A stretch of DNA of 64,000 bases from Streptomyces sp. CBMA152 (GCF_014596475.1 NZ_MECJ01000008.1:1-64000), one strand, 5' to 3'. Positions 27,856 to 37,180 are shown, numbered from the stretch's first letter. Numbers and translations: made by a program. Notes: generated by a model from the letters alone, not told the origin.

Positions 27856-28866
27856 CTACCGGGAGCCCGCCACAGGGCGCGACTTGTAGAAAGACTCCTC
27901 CAGGTAGGCGACCTCGTGCGGCTGGTAGGGCTCCTCCACGTAGGCGGCCTCGTCTTCGTCGAGTTCGACGTTCACCGCGGCGAGTGCGTCGGCAAGCTGG
28001 GCCGGCTTGGTGACCCCGACGATGGGCGAGGCCACCGCCGGGTTGCGCATGACCCAGGCCAGGGCGACCTGGGCCGGGGACAGACCCCGCTTGCCCGCGA
28101 TCTCGTGGACGCGCTCGGCCACTGCCTGGTCCTCGTCGCGGTAGAGGATCTTGCCGCCCTCATCGGTCCTGGCACGCGCCGTGGCGGTGTCCCGGACCCG
28201 CGTCAGCCTGCCCCGCGCCAGCGGGCTCCACGGAATCACGCCGATGCCCTGGTCGGCGCAGAGCGGGAGCATCTCCCGCTCTGCTTCTCGGTGGATGAGG
28301 TTGTAGTGGTCCTGCATCGACACGAACCGGGTCCAGCCGTTCAGATCAGCCAGGTACAGGGCCTTGGCGAACTGCCAGGCGTACATGGAAGAGGCTCCGA
28401 TGTAGCGGACCTTCCCGGACTTGACCGCGTCGTGCAGCGCCTCGAGGGTTTCCTCAATCGGGGTGTCGTAGTCCCAGCGGTGGATCTGGTACAGGTCGAT
28501 GTAGTCGGTCCCCAGTCGCTTCAGGGAGGCGTCGAGCTCGGCGAAGATCGCCTTGCGGGACAGCCCAGCGCCATTCGGGCCGGGGCGCATCCGCATCCAG
28601 ACCTTGGTGGAGAGAACGACCTCCTCGCGCCGGGTGAAGTCCTTGACCGCCTGGCCGACGACCTCCTCGCTGCTTCCGGCGCTGTACCCATTGGCCGTGT
28701 CGAGGAAGTTGACGCCGCTTTCGAGGGCTTGCTTGATGATGTCCCGGCTGGCGTCCGCGCCCACTGACCAGGGCTCGCCGCCCCGGTCCCGCTCGCCGAA
28801 GCTCATGCAACCGAGGCCGATGGCGGAGACTTCCAGTCCGGTCGTTCCGAGTTTGATGTAACGCAT
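27856..28866 (-). CDS. Aldo/keto reductase
   Basis: 336 residues with the AKR (beta/alpha)8 pattern and the full catalytic tetrad: Asp and Tyr in NFLDTANGYS, Lys in VLSTKVW, His in DLYQIHRWD. The NADPH-binding end has SPIVGVTKPAQLADA. It reduces aldehydes or ketones in the cytoplasm. No ribosome site precedes the ATG, and a promoter -10 box lies only 6 bp upstream, so the mRNA is probably leaderless. A MerR-type operator sits in that promoter. Confidence 0.92.
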   Translation of the reverse strand: MRYIKLGTTGLEVSAIGLGCMSFGERDRGGEPWSVGADASRDIIKQALESGVNFLDTANGYSAGSSEEVVGQAVKDFTRREEVVLSTKVWMRMRPGPNGAGLSRKAIFAELDASLKRLGTDYIDLYQIHRWDYDTPIEETLEALHDAVKSGKVRYIGASSMYAWQFAKALYLADLNGWTRFVSMQDHYNLIHREAEREMLPLCADQGIGVIPWSPLARGRLTRVRDTATARARTDEGGKILYRDEDQAVAERVHEIAGKRGLSPAQVALAWVMRNPAVASPIVGVTKPAQLADALAAVNVELDEDEAAYVEEPYQPHEVAYLEESFYKSRPVAGSR

Positions 28867-28903
28867 GCGCCGAACCTAGGAGTTGGAGTGCGCTCTAACG
28901 CAA
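28867..28903 (-). promoter_or_regulatory. MerR-type promoter of the aldo/keto reductase
   Basis: On the minus strand, TTGCGT (28903-28898) and TAGGTT (28878-28873) form -35/-10 boxes with a 19-bp spacer, the over-long spacing typical of MerR-activated promoters. Within the spacer lies the dyad GTTAGAG-N4-CTCCAAC (28882-28899). The ATG is 7 nt from the -10 box, implying a leaderless transcript. The regulator gene is not in the window. Confidence 0.7.
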
Positions 28904-29029
28904 ACTCGGAGGCGTGGGCATGTTCCGCTGGTCCGGGCGGCGGTATCGCAGCGTTCGCGAGGGCGCCCCTACCCGCGGAATCTCTTACTTGCCCGTACTT
29001 AGCAGTGTCTTCCTACCTGCGAAGACGCT

Positions 29030-30201
29030 TCACAACACGAAGCGGCCCTGGGTATTTGAGTTGGGTGTGGGGCCATCGTGGCCGCTCGCCGCGTCAGGGC
29101 GGTGTCGATGGCGGTGTGCAGTTCGGGGGTGCTGGTATAGGCGCGGACGGGCGTGTCCTGATACTTGACCGAGCGCTACACGCATTCGACGCGGTTCAAC
29201 TCCGGTGATCTCGGAGGGAGGTAGAACAGATGGACCCCGATGTCCGCGAGTTCCTCGCGGCGTCCCTTGAAGAGCTGGGCGTGGTGGATGGCAGCGTTGT
29301 CCAGCACGATGGGGCAGGGGCGGTACCGCTGGAAGCCGGACAGTGCGCCGAGGCTGTCGGCGCCGCCGGGCAGCCGGGCGATGTGAGTGCAGACGAAGTC
29401 GAGGACCATCTCCGCGTCGATACTTCCCCTCGGCAGTGGTCCATACGAGCCCGGGCCGGGGGCCGGTGTCGTTCAACGAGCCGAGCACGTTGACCCGGCG
29501 GTTCTTGGTGTCCTCCCGCTTCACCACCACCCGTGTCCCGGTGCGGGCCCAGGTGTAGTCGGTGGGCAGGGTCGGCGAGAACCCGCACTCGTCCAGGTAG
29601 TACAGATCCTCCACACCGGCTTCGGACCTCAGCCGTACAGCCGTAAACCCTCCAGCCGCTCCCATGCGGCGGCCTGGAGGGCCGGATCGGCCTGGTGCCG
29701 GATGCTGTCGCGGGTGCGTTTCCAGCGGAACCCGTCCCGGTGCAACAGCACCGACAGCCAGGAGGAATCCAGGTCGACTCCGCGCTCACGGCGCAGCCAC
29801 TCGGCCAGCGCCGGCAGCGTCCAGATCCGCCCCTCGGCAGCGGAGGCATCCAGCATGTCCTCCAGCGCGTCCAGGTCCTCGCGCTCCCACCGGGGCGGCC
29901 GCCCCGGTCGCGGCGCATCGGCCAGAGCCTCGAACCCACCGTCGAGGAAGCGATGCAATGCCCCTCGTACCGTGACCACGTGCTTCTCGAGGACCAGCGC
30001 GACCTCGGGCGCCGTGCGGCCCTGGGCCGCAAGCCGCACACGCTCCAGTCGCACCCTCTCATTGGGTGCGAGATCCCGGGCCCTCAACCGCCGCCGCAGT
30101 TGCGTGACTTGGGCCGGTGACAACTCCACCCGCGGCGGCTTCATCACCATGGCAACCCCTCCCAACGAGTCGCCTACCCCAACCACACCACAAATCACCA
30201 A
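29030..30201 (-). mobile_element. IS630-family element with a broken transposase
   Basis: The right part (29629-30201) holds the helix-turn-helix region (LAAQGRTAPEVALVLEKHV, DAPRPGRPPRW, WLSVLLHRDGFRWKR). The DDE part continues in a second frame (VEDLYYLDECGFSP, with the first Asp) and a third (CPIVLDNAAIHHA, LPPRSPELNRVE). After LNRVECV a TAG replaces the Trp usually found, and SVKYQDTPVRAYTSTPELHTA continues the homology. Two frame changes plus a nonsense codon; the first shift could be programmed, as in some IS630 members, but the stop is disabling. Confidence 0.78.
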
Positions 30202-30219
30202 GATCGCTTAGAGCGCTGG

Positions 30220-30411
30220 GTGGCGGCCGACACGGCCACCTACACCCTGCACGTGCCAGCCTGCGCGTTCCTGCAGTCGCTGCGGAACAAGGGTCGCTCG
30301 CCGAACATCGAACGCGTCTACGCCGGACGTCTCGCCCTGTACCTCAATCACTGCCACGCCCGCCGCATCGACTGGGCCGCCGCCAGCTTCCTCGCCCTCT
30401 CCCAGCTGTAG
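30220..30411 (+). pseudogene. Tyrosine recombinase/integrase, N-terminal fragment
   Basis: 63 residues (TYTLHVPACAFLQSLRNKG, VYAGRLALYLNHC, DWAAASFLALSQL) match the N-terminal SAM-like DNA-binding domain of Streptomyces site-specific integrases. The frame stops at 30411 where the full protein should continue for ~300 residues. The catalytic domain is absent. Confidence 0.6.
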
Positions 30412-30842
30412 CAGTATCGGCCTAAACCGTGCAGAGCCGGCCGCCGGTCCCGCCGTTGCCGCGGGTGCTGCCTGCAGCCTTGGTGGCGACGGTGATGGTG
30501 CCGTTGTCACAGCCGCAGCCGACCCCGCCGTGGCCGCTGGGGGGGAGCGCCGTTGGCGCCGTCGGCCCCGGTGGACCCGGTGGCGGTGCCGAGCCAAGGG
30601 GCCGAAGCGCTGAATCTGGCCCAACGGGGCGCGGGCCAGGGCGCGTTCGTCGGGTGCGGCCGCTCACCCTCAACACCCCGGCCATACCGGGGGAATGCCC
30701 GGTTTACAGCCTTTCGCGACACGCTTTACAGCCGAATCCACGGCTCCGCAATACCCAGAATTTTGGGATACCGCGTTTCTTCCGGGTCTCCGTAGATTGC
30801 CGTCAGGTGTTCCCGTCAGAAACACGGCCAGGCTCCCTTCGG

Positions 30843-30887
30843 TAACGGAAGCGGGAATTCTGGACGATAACGGAATCGGGAATTCTG
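30843..30887. repeat. Two 20-bp direct repeats
   Basis: TAACGGAAGCGGGAATTCTG (30843-30862) and a copy differing at one base (30868-30887), 25 bp apart. Function unknown; possibly a binding site pair or remnant end of an element. Confidence 0.5.
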
Positions 30888-31306
30888 CGACGGGTCTGGC
30901 CAGGACGGTTCTCGATGACCACTCTGGGTCATGGAAAGGGCGGGTTTGATGTTCGTGAGCGCGATCGCCGCCCCGAGGTTCGGCATGTCGATGACGTTGG
31001 GCAGGCCGTTCCATCGCCGCTCGCTGGACCGGCTGCTCGACGGAATGCGGGCGGCACAGCAGGAGTTTGGCTCGATCGTCGTCGATGGCGACGATCTGCT
31101 CGGTGGAGCCGCGCTTGACGACGATATGCAAGCGGATGGTGCAGGGGCGTCGCCTGCGCGAGCCGCTTGTACTTTGGGTGCAGTAGGAGCTACACCCTAC
31201 GCAGAACCTCGTATAGAGGCCGGGCTACGAGCCCGCCCATGCTGAACGCGACGGGGGAAACAGGGCCCGTACCACCTCTGGACCGGGCCCAAGGGGGAAG
31301 ACAGTC

Positions 31307-31528
31307 ATGGGAGTCCGCAACACGATCTCCGGAGGGTTGCCGGCGGCGGCCTTGACCACCGCCCTGAACGTGGCAGGGGCAGGAGCCGACAACGCTGCCC
31401 AGCTCACATCCACGCCCGTCACACCCGGCGGAACGAGCGCGCACACGGCGTCCGTGCCGACGCGCGCCGGGTCCCGCTGTGTCCCGAGCGCCGAGGTACC
31501 ACCAGATCGGCCAGTGGCGCAGGAGTGA
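31307..31528 (+). CDS. Possible small secreted peptide, degenerate
   Basis: 73 residues behind AAGGGGGAAGAC. The N-terminus (MGVRNTISGGLPAAALTTALNVAGAGA) resembles a weak signal peptide; the rest is Pro/Thr-rich and unstructured. It could be the 5' remnant of a secreted protein. Low confidence. Confidence 0.3.
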   Translation: MGVRNTISGGLPAAALTTALNVAGAGADNAAQLTSTPVTPGGTSAHTASVPTRAGSRCVPSAEVPPDRPVAQE

Positions 31529-31805
31529 CGCGGCAACCCGAACAACGCCTTCGGCGCGGCCGCAAGAACAACCGGGCACCGAGATCACCGTCTACTTCCT
31601 TCGCTCGTTCGTGACTCCACAGCGCCAAGGCGCACCCGCACGATGTGCGTCCAAGGCGCCCTCGCGCAGTCGGCGTTCGACTCGTACGACATCCGTGTCG
31701 ACGATGAGCACTCCCACTCCGCCTCGTGCACACGGTGTCGTCGCGCCCGAACAGAGATCGCACCCACCAAGATCAACACTCACGTCCACAGGGGGATGAT
31801 TTTTG

Positions 31806-32957
31806 ATGCACGCGCAAACCGGGTCGGAAAACGGAGCGAGCTGGGTCAGGCTGGAACTCGCGAATGCCGATGCCTGGGTGGCATGGGACGAACAGGACGG
31901 GATCGACTACGCCTACGGGGGCAGCCGTACGGTCCCCTTCGACACCAGCGACGAAGAGACCGTGACGGTTCTGACGCGGCTGGCCGTGAACGAGAGCCAG
32001 CTGAAGAACCGCCTCATCAACCAGACCATTGCCGACGGGGTGGTGAACGACTTCGGGGGCCTGCCACCCGGCTTCCTGGACAGCAACGTGGGCGGCGGCC
32101 GGTGCGTCATCCGCCCGCACGACGAGCACGTCGCCGCCATCCTCGCGGACCCGCTGCACGAGGACTTCCGGGCCACCATCGAACCGGTCTTCGCGGGCGT
32201 CGGGGACTTCCTCAACCAGATGAACGGTGCTGTCAAACTCACCCCTGACTTCGGCCGCTTCGCCGGACTGGCCGACCTCCTCCACCGGTACACCCCGCAC
32301 GTCCTGGGCATCAACCGGGCCAACGGCGGCTGCGGCGGAAAATCGTCGTTCTCCACCACCGGCGTCATCGCCGCGTTCGAATCACTGAAACCGAACCTCA
32401 ACGGACCGCTGACCCTCCTCGGCTCCAACGGCGCGATGGGCAGCGAATTCTTCAACTACCTGAAAACCTCCCGCTATCCGGACGTGGCGGTCGCCGACAT
32501 CGCCTATCCCGAAACCCAGAACTCACTCGACGGATACGCCGTCCTGCCCTCCGCTCCCGGTTGCTACACCGACCAGGTCCTGAACCGGGCCGGCGTGATC
32601 GTGGCGAACACCTGGGGCAACGAGCTGGAGAACTCCAGCCTGCAGGCGCTGCGCCCGGGCACACTGCTCCTGCTGGCCCACAACCACTCGGTCCCGGCAG
32701 GCGAAGCGGGGCTGGCCCTGATGCGCCAGGTCAGTGCCCAGGACATCACCGCTCTGCCAGGCCAGGTCCTGACCCTCGGCGGCGCCCTCACCTCACGTCT
32801 GGAGTGGTTCTCCCGCCAGGCGTGGCCCGGCGAGCTCTTCAACAAGCCGCTCGCCCACGACGTGGTCCGCAAGGTGGTCACCCACCTCGTGCAGCGCTGC
32901 ATCGAGGCTGCGGGCACCGCCGCCAGCACCCCGTACGAGGCCATGCTCTCGATCTAG
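31806..32957 (+). CDS. Divergent amino-acid dehydrogenase-like protein (Glu/Leu/Phe/Val DH fold)
   Basis: 383 residues. The order of features follows Glu/Leu/Phe/Val dehydrogenases: GGSR at 38-41, a helix with Lys67 (SQLKNRL), then GGGRCVI at 96-102 where the family has GGGK, then a Rossmann segment (LTLLGSNGAMGSEFF at 203-215, an acidic strand end VADIAYPE) and AHNHSVP where the family has a SANN-type motif. The GGGK lysine is thus replaced by Arg. GGGGG lies 10 bases before ATG 31806. A DMT exporter follows 102 bp downstream, suggesting it handles an amino-acid-like compound. The fold assignment is by motif order only; activity is uncertain. Confidence 0.6.
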   Translation: MHAQTGSENGASWVRLELANADAWVAWDEQDGIDYAYGGSRTVPFDTSDEETVTVLTRLAVNESQLKNRLINQTIADGVVNDFGGLPPGFLDSNVGGGRCVIRPHDEHVAAILADPLHEDFRATIEPVFAGVGDFLNQMNGAVKLTPDFGRFAGLADLLHRYTPHVLGINRANGGCGGKSSFSTTGVIAAFESLKPNLNGPLTLLGSNGAMGSEFFNYLKTSRYPDVAVADIAYPETQNSLDGYAVLPSAPGCYTDQVLNRAGVIVANTWGNELENSSLQALRPGTLLLLAHNHSVPAGEAGLALMRQVSAQDITALPGQVLTLGGALTSRLEWFSRQAWPGELFNKPLAHDVVRKVVTHLVQRCIEAAGTAASTPYEAMLSI

Positions 32958-33059
32958 CCCCGACCGGCCGGTGCGCCCCAAGCGCGCGCCGGCCAGCCGG
33001 ACTTCTCTCCCGCCCCGGCCAGCAGCGGCGACCAGCGACAAGGAAGCAGGCGACCTCCC

Positions 33060-34055
33060 ATGCGCACGGGGTCACGCACGCACACAGGCAGCCCCACGGA
33101 CCTGCGGCCACTGTCACCTGCACTCACCGCGGGGATGGTGTTCGCCTCCGCGTCGGGCTACCCCATCGGCTCCCTGGGAGTGGGCGCCGCCTCGCCCTTC
33201 GCCCTCACCGCGGTCCGCCTCGCACTGGCGGCCACAGCGGCCCTGTGCATCGCCTGGGTCGGGCGCGTCGCCTGGCCGCGTGGCCGGCTCTTGCTGCACT
33301 GCTGCGTGGTGGGCCTGCTGGGCCAGTGCGTGCACTTCGCCGGCCTGTACGCGGGCTTGGCGGCCGGCGTCCCGGCGGCCGTATCGGCCCTCGTCTTCGG
33401 CCTGCTCCCGGTGGTGACCGCCGCGCTGACCGCGGTGGTCTTCCGCACCCGCCTGCGCAGGCGCCAGTTGCTCGGACTCGGCCTGGGCATCGCCGCCGTG
33501 GTGTCCGCGCTGGCCGGCCGGCTCGCCGCGGCCGGACCTCTGGACGCCGGCAGCGCGCTCACCGTGTTCGGGCTGCTGGGGCTGGCCGGCAGCGCCGTCT
33601 ACCAGCAGCGGTTCTGTACCGGTGTCGACCTGAAGGCCGCCACTGCCGTCCAGCTTGCCTCCGCTGTTCCACCCCTGGCGGTGCTGGCCGTACTGGAGGA
33701 CGGCGGCGTCTCCGACTGGCACACCGCCAGCCTGGTCGTCGTGTGGCTGACGGTGGTCAACTCGGTGATCGGCACTCGCCTGATCCTGGCGGCCGTCAGC
33801 CGCGGCGGCGCCGCCCGCGCCAGCACCGCCTTCAGCCTCGTCCCGCCCACCGCCGCGGTTCTGGCCTGGCCGGTGCTTGGCCAGACCCCGGACGCGGGCG
33901 CCTGTGCGGGGCTCGTCCTCGGTATCGCCGCCACTCTGCTCGGCGCTGGCCGCCCTGGCACCCGCCACCCACCGCAGCCCGCCACCGCACCGCCCAGCAG
34001 CCCCGCGCCCCTGGACGACACCCCCGGCGGCAAGAGCGAGTCCCGCCTGCGGTGA
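33060..34055 (+). CDS. EamA/DMT-family exporter
   Basis: 331 residues with ten hydrophobic helices in two EamA-type repeats (first half ending near RRRQLLGLGLGIAAVV, second near CAGLVLGIAATLLG). Such proteins export amino acids, amino-acid analogues or other small metabolites across the cytoplasmic membrane. The C-terminal ~40 residues are a Pro/Ser-rich tail. AAGGAAGCAGG lies upstream of the ATG. Pairing with the preceding dehydrogenase-like gene suggests a make-and-export unit. Confidence 0.88.
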   Translation: MRTGSRTHTGSPTDLRPLSPALTAGMVFASASGYPIGSLGVGAASPFALTAVRLALAATAALCIAWVGRVAWPRGRLLLHCCVVGLLGQCVHFAGLYAGLAAGVPAAVSALVFGLLPVVTAALTAVVFRTRLRRRQLLGLGLGIAAVVSALAGRLAAAGPLDAGSALTVFGLLGLAGSAVYQQRFCTGVDLKAATAVQLASAVPPLAVLAVLEDGGVSDWHTASLVVVWLTVVNSVIGTRLILAAVSRGGAARASTAFSLVPPTAAVLAWPVLGQTPDAGACAGLVLGIAATLLGAGRPGTRHPPQPATAPPSSPAPLDDTPGGKSESRLR

Positions 34056-34084
34056 CCGGCCAGCCGAGGCCGGGGTCTGTGCCG

Positions 34085-34780
34085 TCAATGGCTCTGTCGC
34101 ATATTCGGGATGCTGTTGGCGATCTTCGATTGGTCAACTCCCGGACGGTTGGGCAGTGTTCCGGCACAGCCGCTGGATTGGGGTGAGCGGCTGCGGGGTG
34201 CGTGGGGGGCGTGGTGCCGGGCGGGAGGCATTCGCTGAGGCGGACGATGTTGGTGCCGGCGGCAGTAACGAGTTGGTGCGTGATAGCGGGCGGGCATGCT
34301 CTGGTTGTGAGGGGCGTGATTGATCGGTCTGTGTTGGTGCATCCGTTGTTCACGGGCGTCTCCACGGCTCATCTGGGATTGCTGGTCGAGGAGTTGGCCG
34401 GGCCGTGGACAGCTGCTGAGGAAGGACGTCGTTGCCGGGTGCGGGGTGGGGCGAGGAAGCGTGCGGCAGGTGCCGGCGCCCGGTACCGGTTGGTGTTCGT
34501 GGACCGGGTGGTGGCGACGCTGATTCATCTGCGCCATGATCTGCCGCACGCCGTCCTGGGGATGCTGTTCGGTGTGGACCGCTCCACCATCACCCGGGCC
34601 ATCGGGGAGATCCGGGGTCTGCTGGCCGGGCGGGGGTGTGCTGTCCCCGGGCGTCCCGGCCTGCGGCTGCGGACGCTGCAGGACGTGTTCGCCTACGCCC
34701 AGGCCGAGGGGGTCGCGCGCGGCTGGATGCTGCCCGGGGCGCAGGACCCGTCGTGGGGCGAGGTGCCGCTTCATCTGCGG
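34085..34780 (+). mobile_element. IS5-family element, truncated after the transposase N-terminus
   Basis: From ~34331: VLVHPLFTGVSTAHLGLL, YRLVFVDRVVATLIHLRHDL and LFGVDRSTITRAIGEIRGLL form the helix-turn-helix front of an IS5-type (HTH_Tnp_4/DDE_4) transposase. The reading ends near 34720 without any DDE domain. The sequence from ~34085 is probably the left end of the element. Confidence 0.65.
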
Positions 34781-34811
34781 CAGCAGTTGTGTGTGGGGGG
34801 CGCACCGGCTG

Positions 34812-35060
34812 GTGACGCCGGTGCGGGGCCAGTTGAACAAGCCCGAGCACCGTCGCGTGCTGTCCGCGCTCCGCGCGGCTGGCCGCATGACGATGACCGG
34901 CGCGCACTGGCTGGTACTGATGACCACCGAGCGGGAGATCTTCGGCGGCCCGAGCAGCCAGCGGGCCGGCTCGCTCTACGAGACGCTGGAGCAGGTCCTG
35001 GTCCAGCAAGCGGCACCCGCCGCAGACCAGGACGCCCCCGGCGAGACTGCGGTCGGCTGA
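34812..35060 (+). CDS. Small protein, possibly truncated by the IS
   Basis: 82 residues from GTG 34812 (VTPVRGQLNKPEHRRVL..., AHWLVLMTTEREIFGGPSSQ, GSLYETLEQVLVQQ). It looks like a small helical or winged-helix-type protein and has good coding bias. The IS5 fragment abuts its 5' side, so an original N-terminus may be lost. No family assigned. Confidence 0.45.
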   Translation: MTPVRGQLNKPEHRRVLSALRAAGRMTMTGAHWLVLMTTEREIFGGPSSQRAGSLYETLEQVLVQQAAPAADQDAPGETAVG

Positions 35061-35245
35061 AGCACCACCAGGGGGCGGACCGTACGGCGGCCCTGCCCGC
35101 AGGCCGTAACCGGGCGCGTCGCCGTCCGCCTCGCTGCCAAGCCGTCCGCGGGGCCGGACTGCCCGCGGCCTGACGGAACCTGGACGTCCCGTACCAGCCC
35201 CGCGCCCTGATGAGCGTTCGCCGCCGTCGGCGCTCTTGTGCTGGG

Positions 35246-35990
35246 TCATGCCCAGGCGAAGGCGTACGCGTCGTAGAGTCCGTGGGCGGCCAGGGCGGGG
35301 ACGAGGGAGCGCTGCCACAGGGTGATGGCGGTCGTGGACACGGCGAGGAAGGCGGCGTGCGCGACGTTGGCGCTGCCGCCCATGGTGTGCCCGGCGGCGA
35401 AGGGAGCGGCAGAGGCGGCGGTGGCGGCTCCCGTCAGCCACCAGCAGTACCCATCGGCGCCCTAGCCAGTTACCGTGGCGCTGTGCGGTGAGGAGGGCCA
35501 GCCAGAGCGCCAGCAGCGGTCCGCGGTAGAGGAGTTCCTCCAGTGGTGCGGGGGCGAGCAGCCCGTAGCAGAACCGTACCGGGACCGAGGTCTGCGCTAC
35601 GGCGGCCGTGCGCGAGTCCTCGACAGCGGGAACTGACGTGAGACCGGGAAGACGAAGCACGAGCTGGGCTGCCGCCCACAGCACCACCGCGGTGGCGAGG
35701 GCGACCGCTGTCCATCGCAGCGTCTGGCGCTTCGGGGCCCGGCGTAGTCCCAGGCCGTGGGCGAACCTCCCAGCAGCCGTCCGCAGTGAGATGTTTCCCC
35801 AGCCGATACAGGCAGCTAGCACGGTGGACCATGTCGCAGCGCCGAGCAGGGCGCAGAAACGGCGGGGGCTTTCGCCGTCCCACGGCACGAACCCGGGCAC
35901 GAAGGTGAAGGCGTCCCGCACGGCCTGGGCGGCCAAGAGGGCTGCGAACGAGAGAAAGAGCCACACCAGCAGGTGGGCTCCCCGGTGCAT
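35246..35990 (-). pseudogene. CPBP-family intramembrane protease, frameshifted
   Basis: From 35990 leftwards: several membrane helices and the catalytic EExxxR motif (PAPLEELLYRG). After RHGNWLG, near 35465, the frame is lost. The proper continuation, GADGYCWWLTGAATAASA..., GHTMGGSANVAHAAFLAV, is found in another minus-strand frame ending in TGA at 35246; it contains the second conserved motif (ANVAHAAF). One indel separates the two halves. CPBP (type II CAAX-like) proteases cleave membrane substrates; this copy should be inactive unless the frameshift is a sequencing error. Confidence 0.8.
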
Positions 35991-36065
35991 GGCGGTGGGC
36001 GGGCGTTCGCCTCGGCCGTCGGTCACGCAAGCCGTGCGGCGAGTATCCACCTGACCCCCAAAGAC

Positions 36066-36114
36066 GTTCTCAGCGAAGGTTGAGCGCACTACGTCCGTCT
36101 CAACGAAGTTTGAC
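36066..36114. repeat. Left arm of a 49-bp inverted repeat
   Basis: Reverse complement of 36718-36766 at 47 of 49 positions. Each arm holds two copies of a ~15-bp unit of the form CAACCTTCGYTGAGA; the arms flank ~600 bp. Confidence 0.9.
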
Positions 36115-36221
36115 CCTTTTTGACCGAGCTTCTCGGCTACGGCACAACTACAGGGTTCGCTCGGCACCTTCGGAGCGGTTCCTGCTGATGATGTTCCTCG
36201 ACTCACCCACGTGCAGATCGA

Positions 36222-36376
36222 TCTGGGCTGAAGTCCCGCTTCACCGTCGGCACGGAGTTCCTGAAGGCCAGCGCCCTGATCTGTGCGAACGGCCGCGAGC
36301 TACCTGCTTGGCGGTGAGTGGAAGTTCCGCGCCGTGGGCCAGGGGTACGCCTCCGACCGTCGAGATGGCGCGCTAG
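36222..36376 (+). pseudogene. TerD-like C-terminal remnant, low confidence
   Basis: Split frames reading LKSRFTVGTEFLKASALICANGRE and LLGGEWKFRAVGQGYAS. 'EWKFRAVGQGY' is the usual end of TerD/tellurium-resistance-type proteins. The rest is missing. Confidence 0.4.
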
Positions 36377-36450
36377 ACCTTAAGGGCAAAGAAAGCGTCA
36401 TTGCGTGTGGGAGGGCCGATGTCGGCTCACGCCGAGGAAGGTAGCCCCAA

Positions 36451-36690
36451 GTGGACATTCAGAATCGCGCCCTACCTCTGGTTGGTGCCGCCGCCGTCAC
36501 CTCGCCGGTCTTGCTGTGGAACAGTGGTGCGCCCTGGTGGGTAATCGTGCTGCTCATCACGCCGGCCGCCGCGTCCGCCGCGCTCAATTCCGTCTTCCCG
36601 CAAGCCTCGCGCGACCGATTGGAGTGCTGGCGGGATCGACGTCGACACCAGCGTCTGCGAGCGTCCCGACGTGGTCAGCGCGCTCGCTGA
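36451..36690 (+). CDS. Small membrane protein inside the inverted-repeat pair
   Basis: 79 residues from GTG behind GAGGAAGG. Two hydrophobic helices (LPLVGAAAVTSPVLLW and WWVIVLLITPAAASAAL) are followed by a short Arg-rich cytoplasmic tail. It is the only intact-looking gene between the two 49-bp inverted repeats. Similar tiny membrane proteins are common in actinomycete mobile elements and phage-like loci, but I cannot name this one. Confidence 0.5.
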   Translation: MDIQNRALPLVGAAAVTSPVLLWNSGAPWWVIVLLITPAAASAALNSVFPQASRDRLECWRDRRRHQRLRASRRGQRAR

Positions 36691-36717
36691 GTGCCGTGAG
36701 CAGCCTGACCGGAAGCG

Positions 36718-36766
36718 GTCAATCTTCGTTGAGACGGACGTAGTGCGCTCGACCTTCGCTGAGAAC
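36718..36766. repeat. Right arm of the 49-bp inverted repeat
   Basis: Pairs with 36066-36114. A third copy of the internal 15-bp unit (CAACCTTCGGCGAG) follows at 36771-36784. Confidence 0.9.
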
Positions 36767-36947
36767 CGCTCAACCTTCGGCGAGGCGGGACAGCATCCTC
36801 AGTTCGCCGAGCTGTGTCGGACGCGAGAAAGCAGTTCAGTGCGCGATGGCTTGACCTGGGGACTGAACTCTTTTCTGCGCAGCTATGTTCGGCGAGCTGC
36901 GCACTCATTAGGTCAGTGCGCAGATCGCGTTTGTCCCGTCCACGCGG

Positions 36948-37055
36948 TCATCGCGTTGGGCTGCGCTCTACCGCATCGCCCTGGTCCGTATGTCCGGCGA
37001 CGCCCGTACCCGCGCCTACATAGAGCACTCTCTGCTCGTGTCGGATCACTTGTGA
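36948..37055 (+). mobile_element. IS110-type transposase, C-terminal remnant
   Basis: 35 residues (SRWAALYRIALVRMSGDARTRAYIEHSLL) match the C-terminal region of IS110-family transposases. The frame then stops. Confidence 0.5.
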
Positions 37056-37180
37056 ATGAGAACTGATCGCAGGGGGGTCTGAGGCAACCGTCACCGGAGA
37101 AATGTTCGGTGCGCCGTCGGGAGCGGGCTTGCTGTCCACCTGGAATGTTCCGGGTACCCGGTTCTGCGCACCGTGGCTAG

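Larger units (their letters stand above)
30412..31805. other. 1.4 kb of mostly non-coding, rearranged DNA
   Basis: No convincing full gene. The minus strand at ~30422-30690 has Gly-rich frames (CDNGTITVATKAAGS, GNGGTGGRLCTV*) that look like the end of a Gly-rich secreted protein, broken across two frames. About 30700-30900 is less GC-rich and carries short direct repeats. A weak small ORF lies at 31307-31528. Confidence 0.5.
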
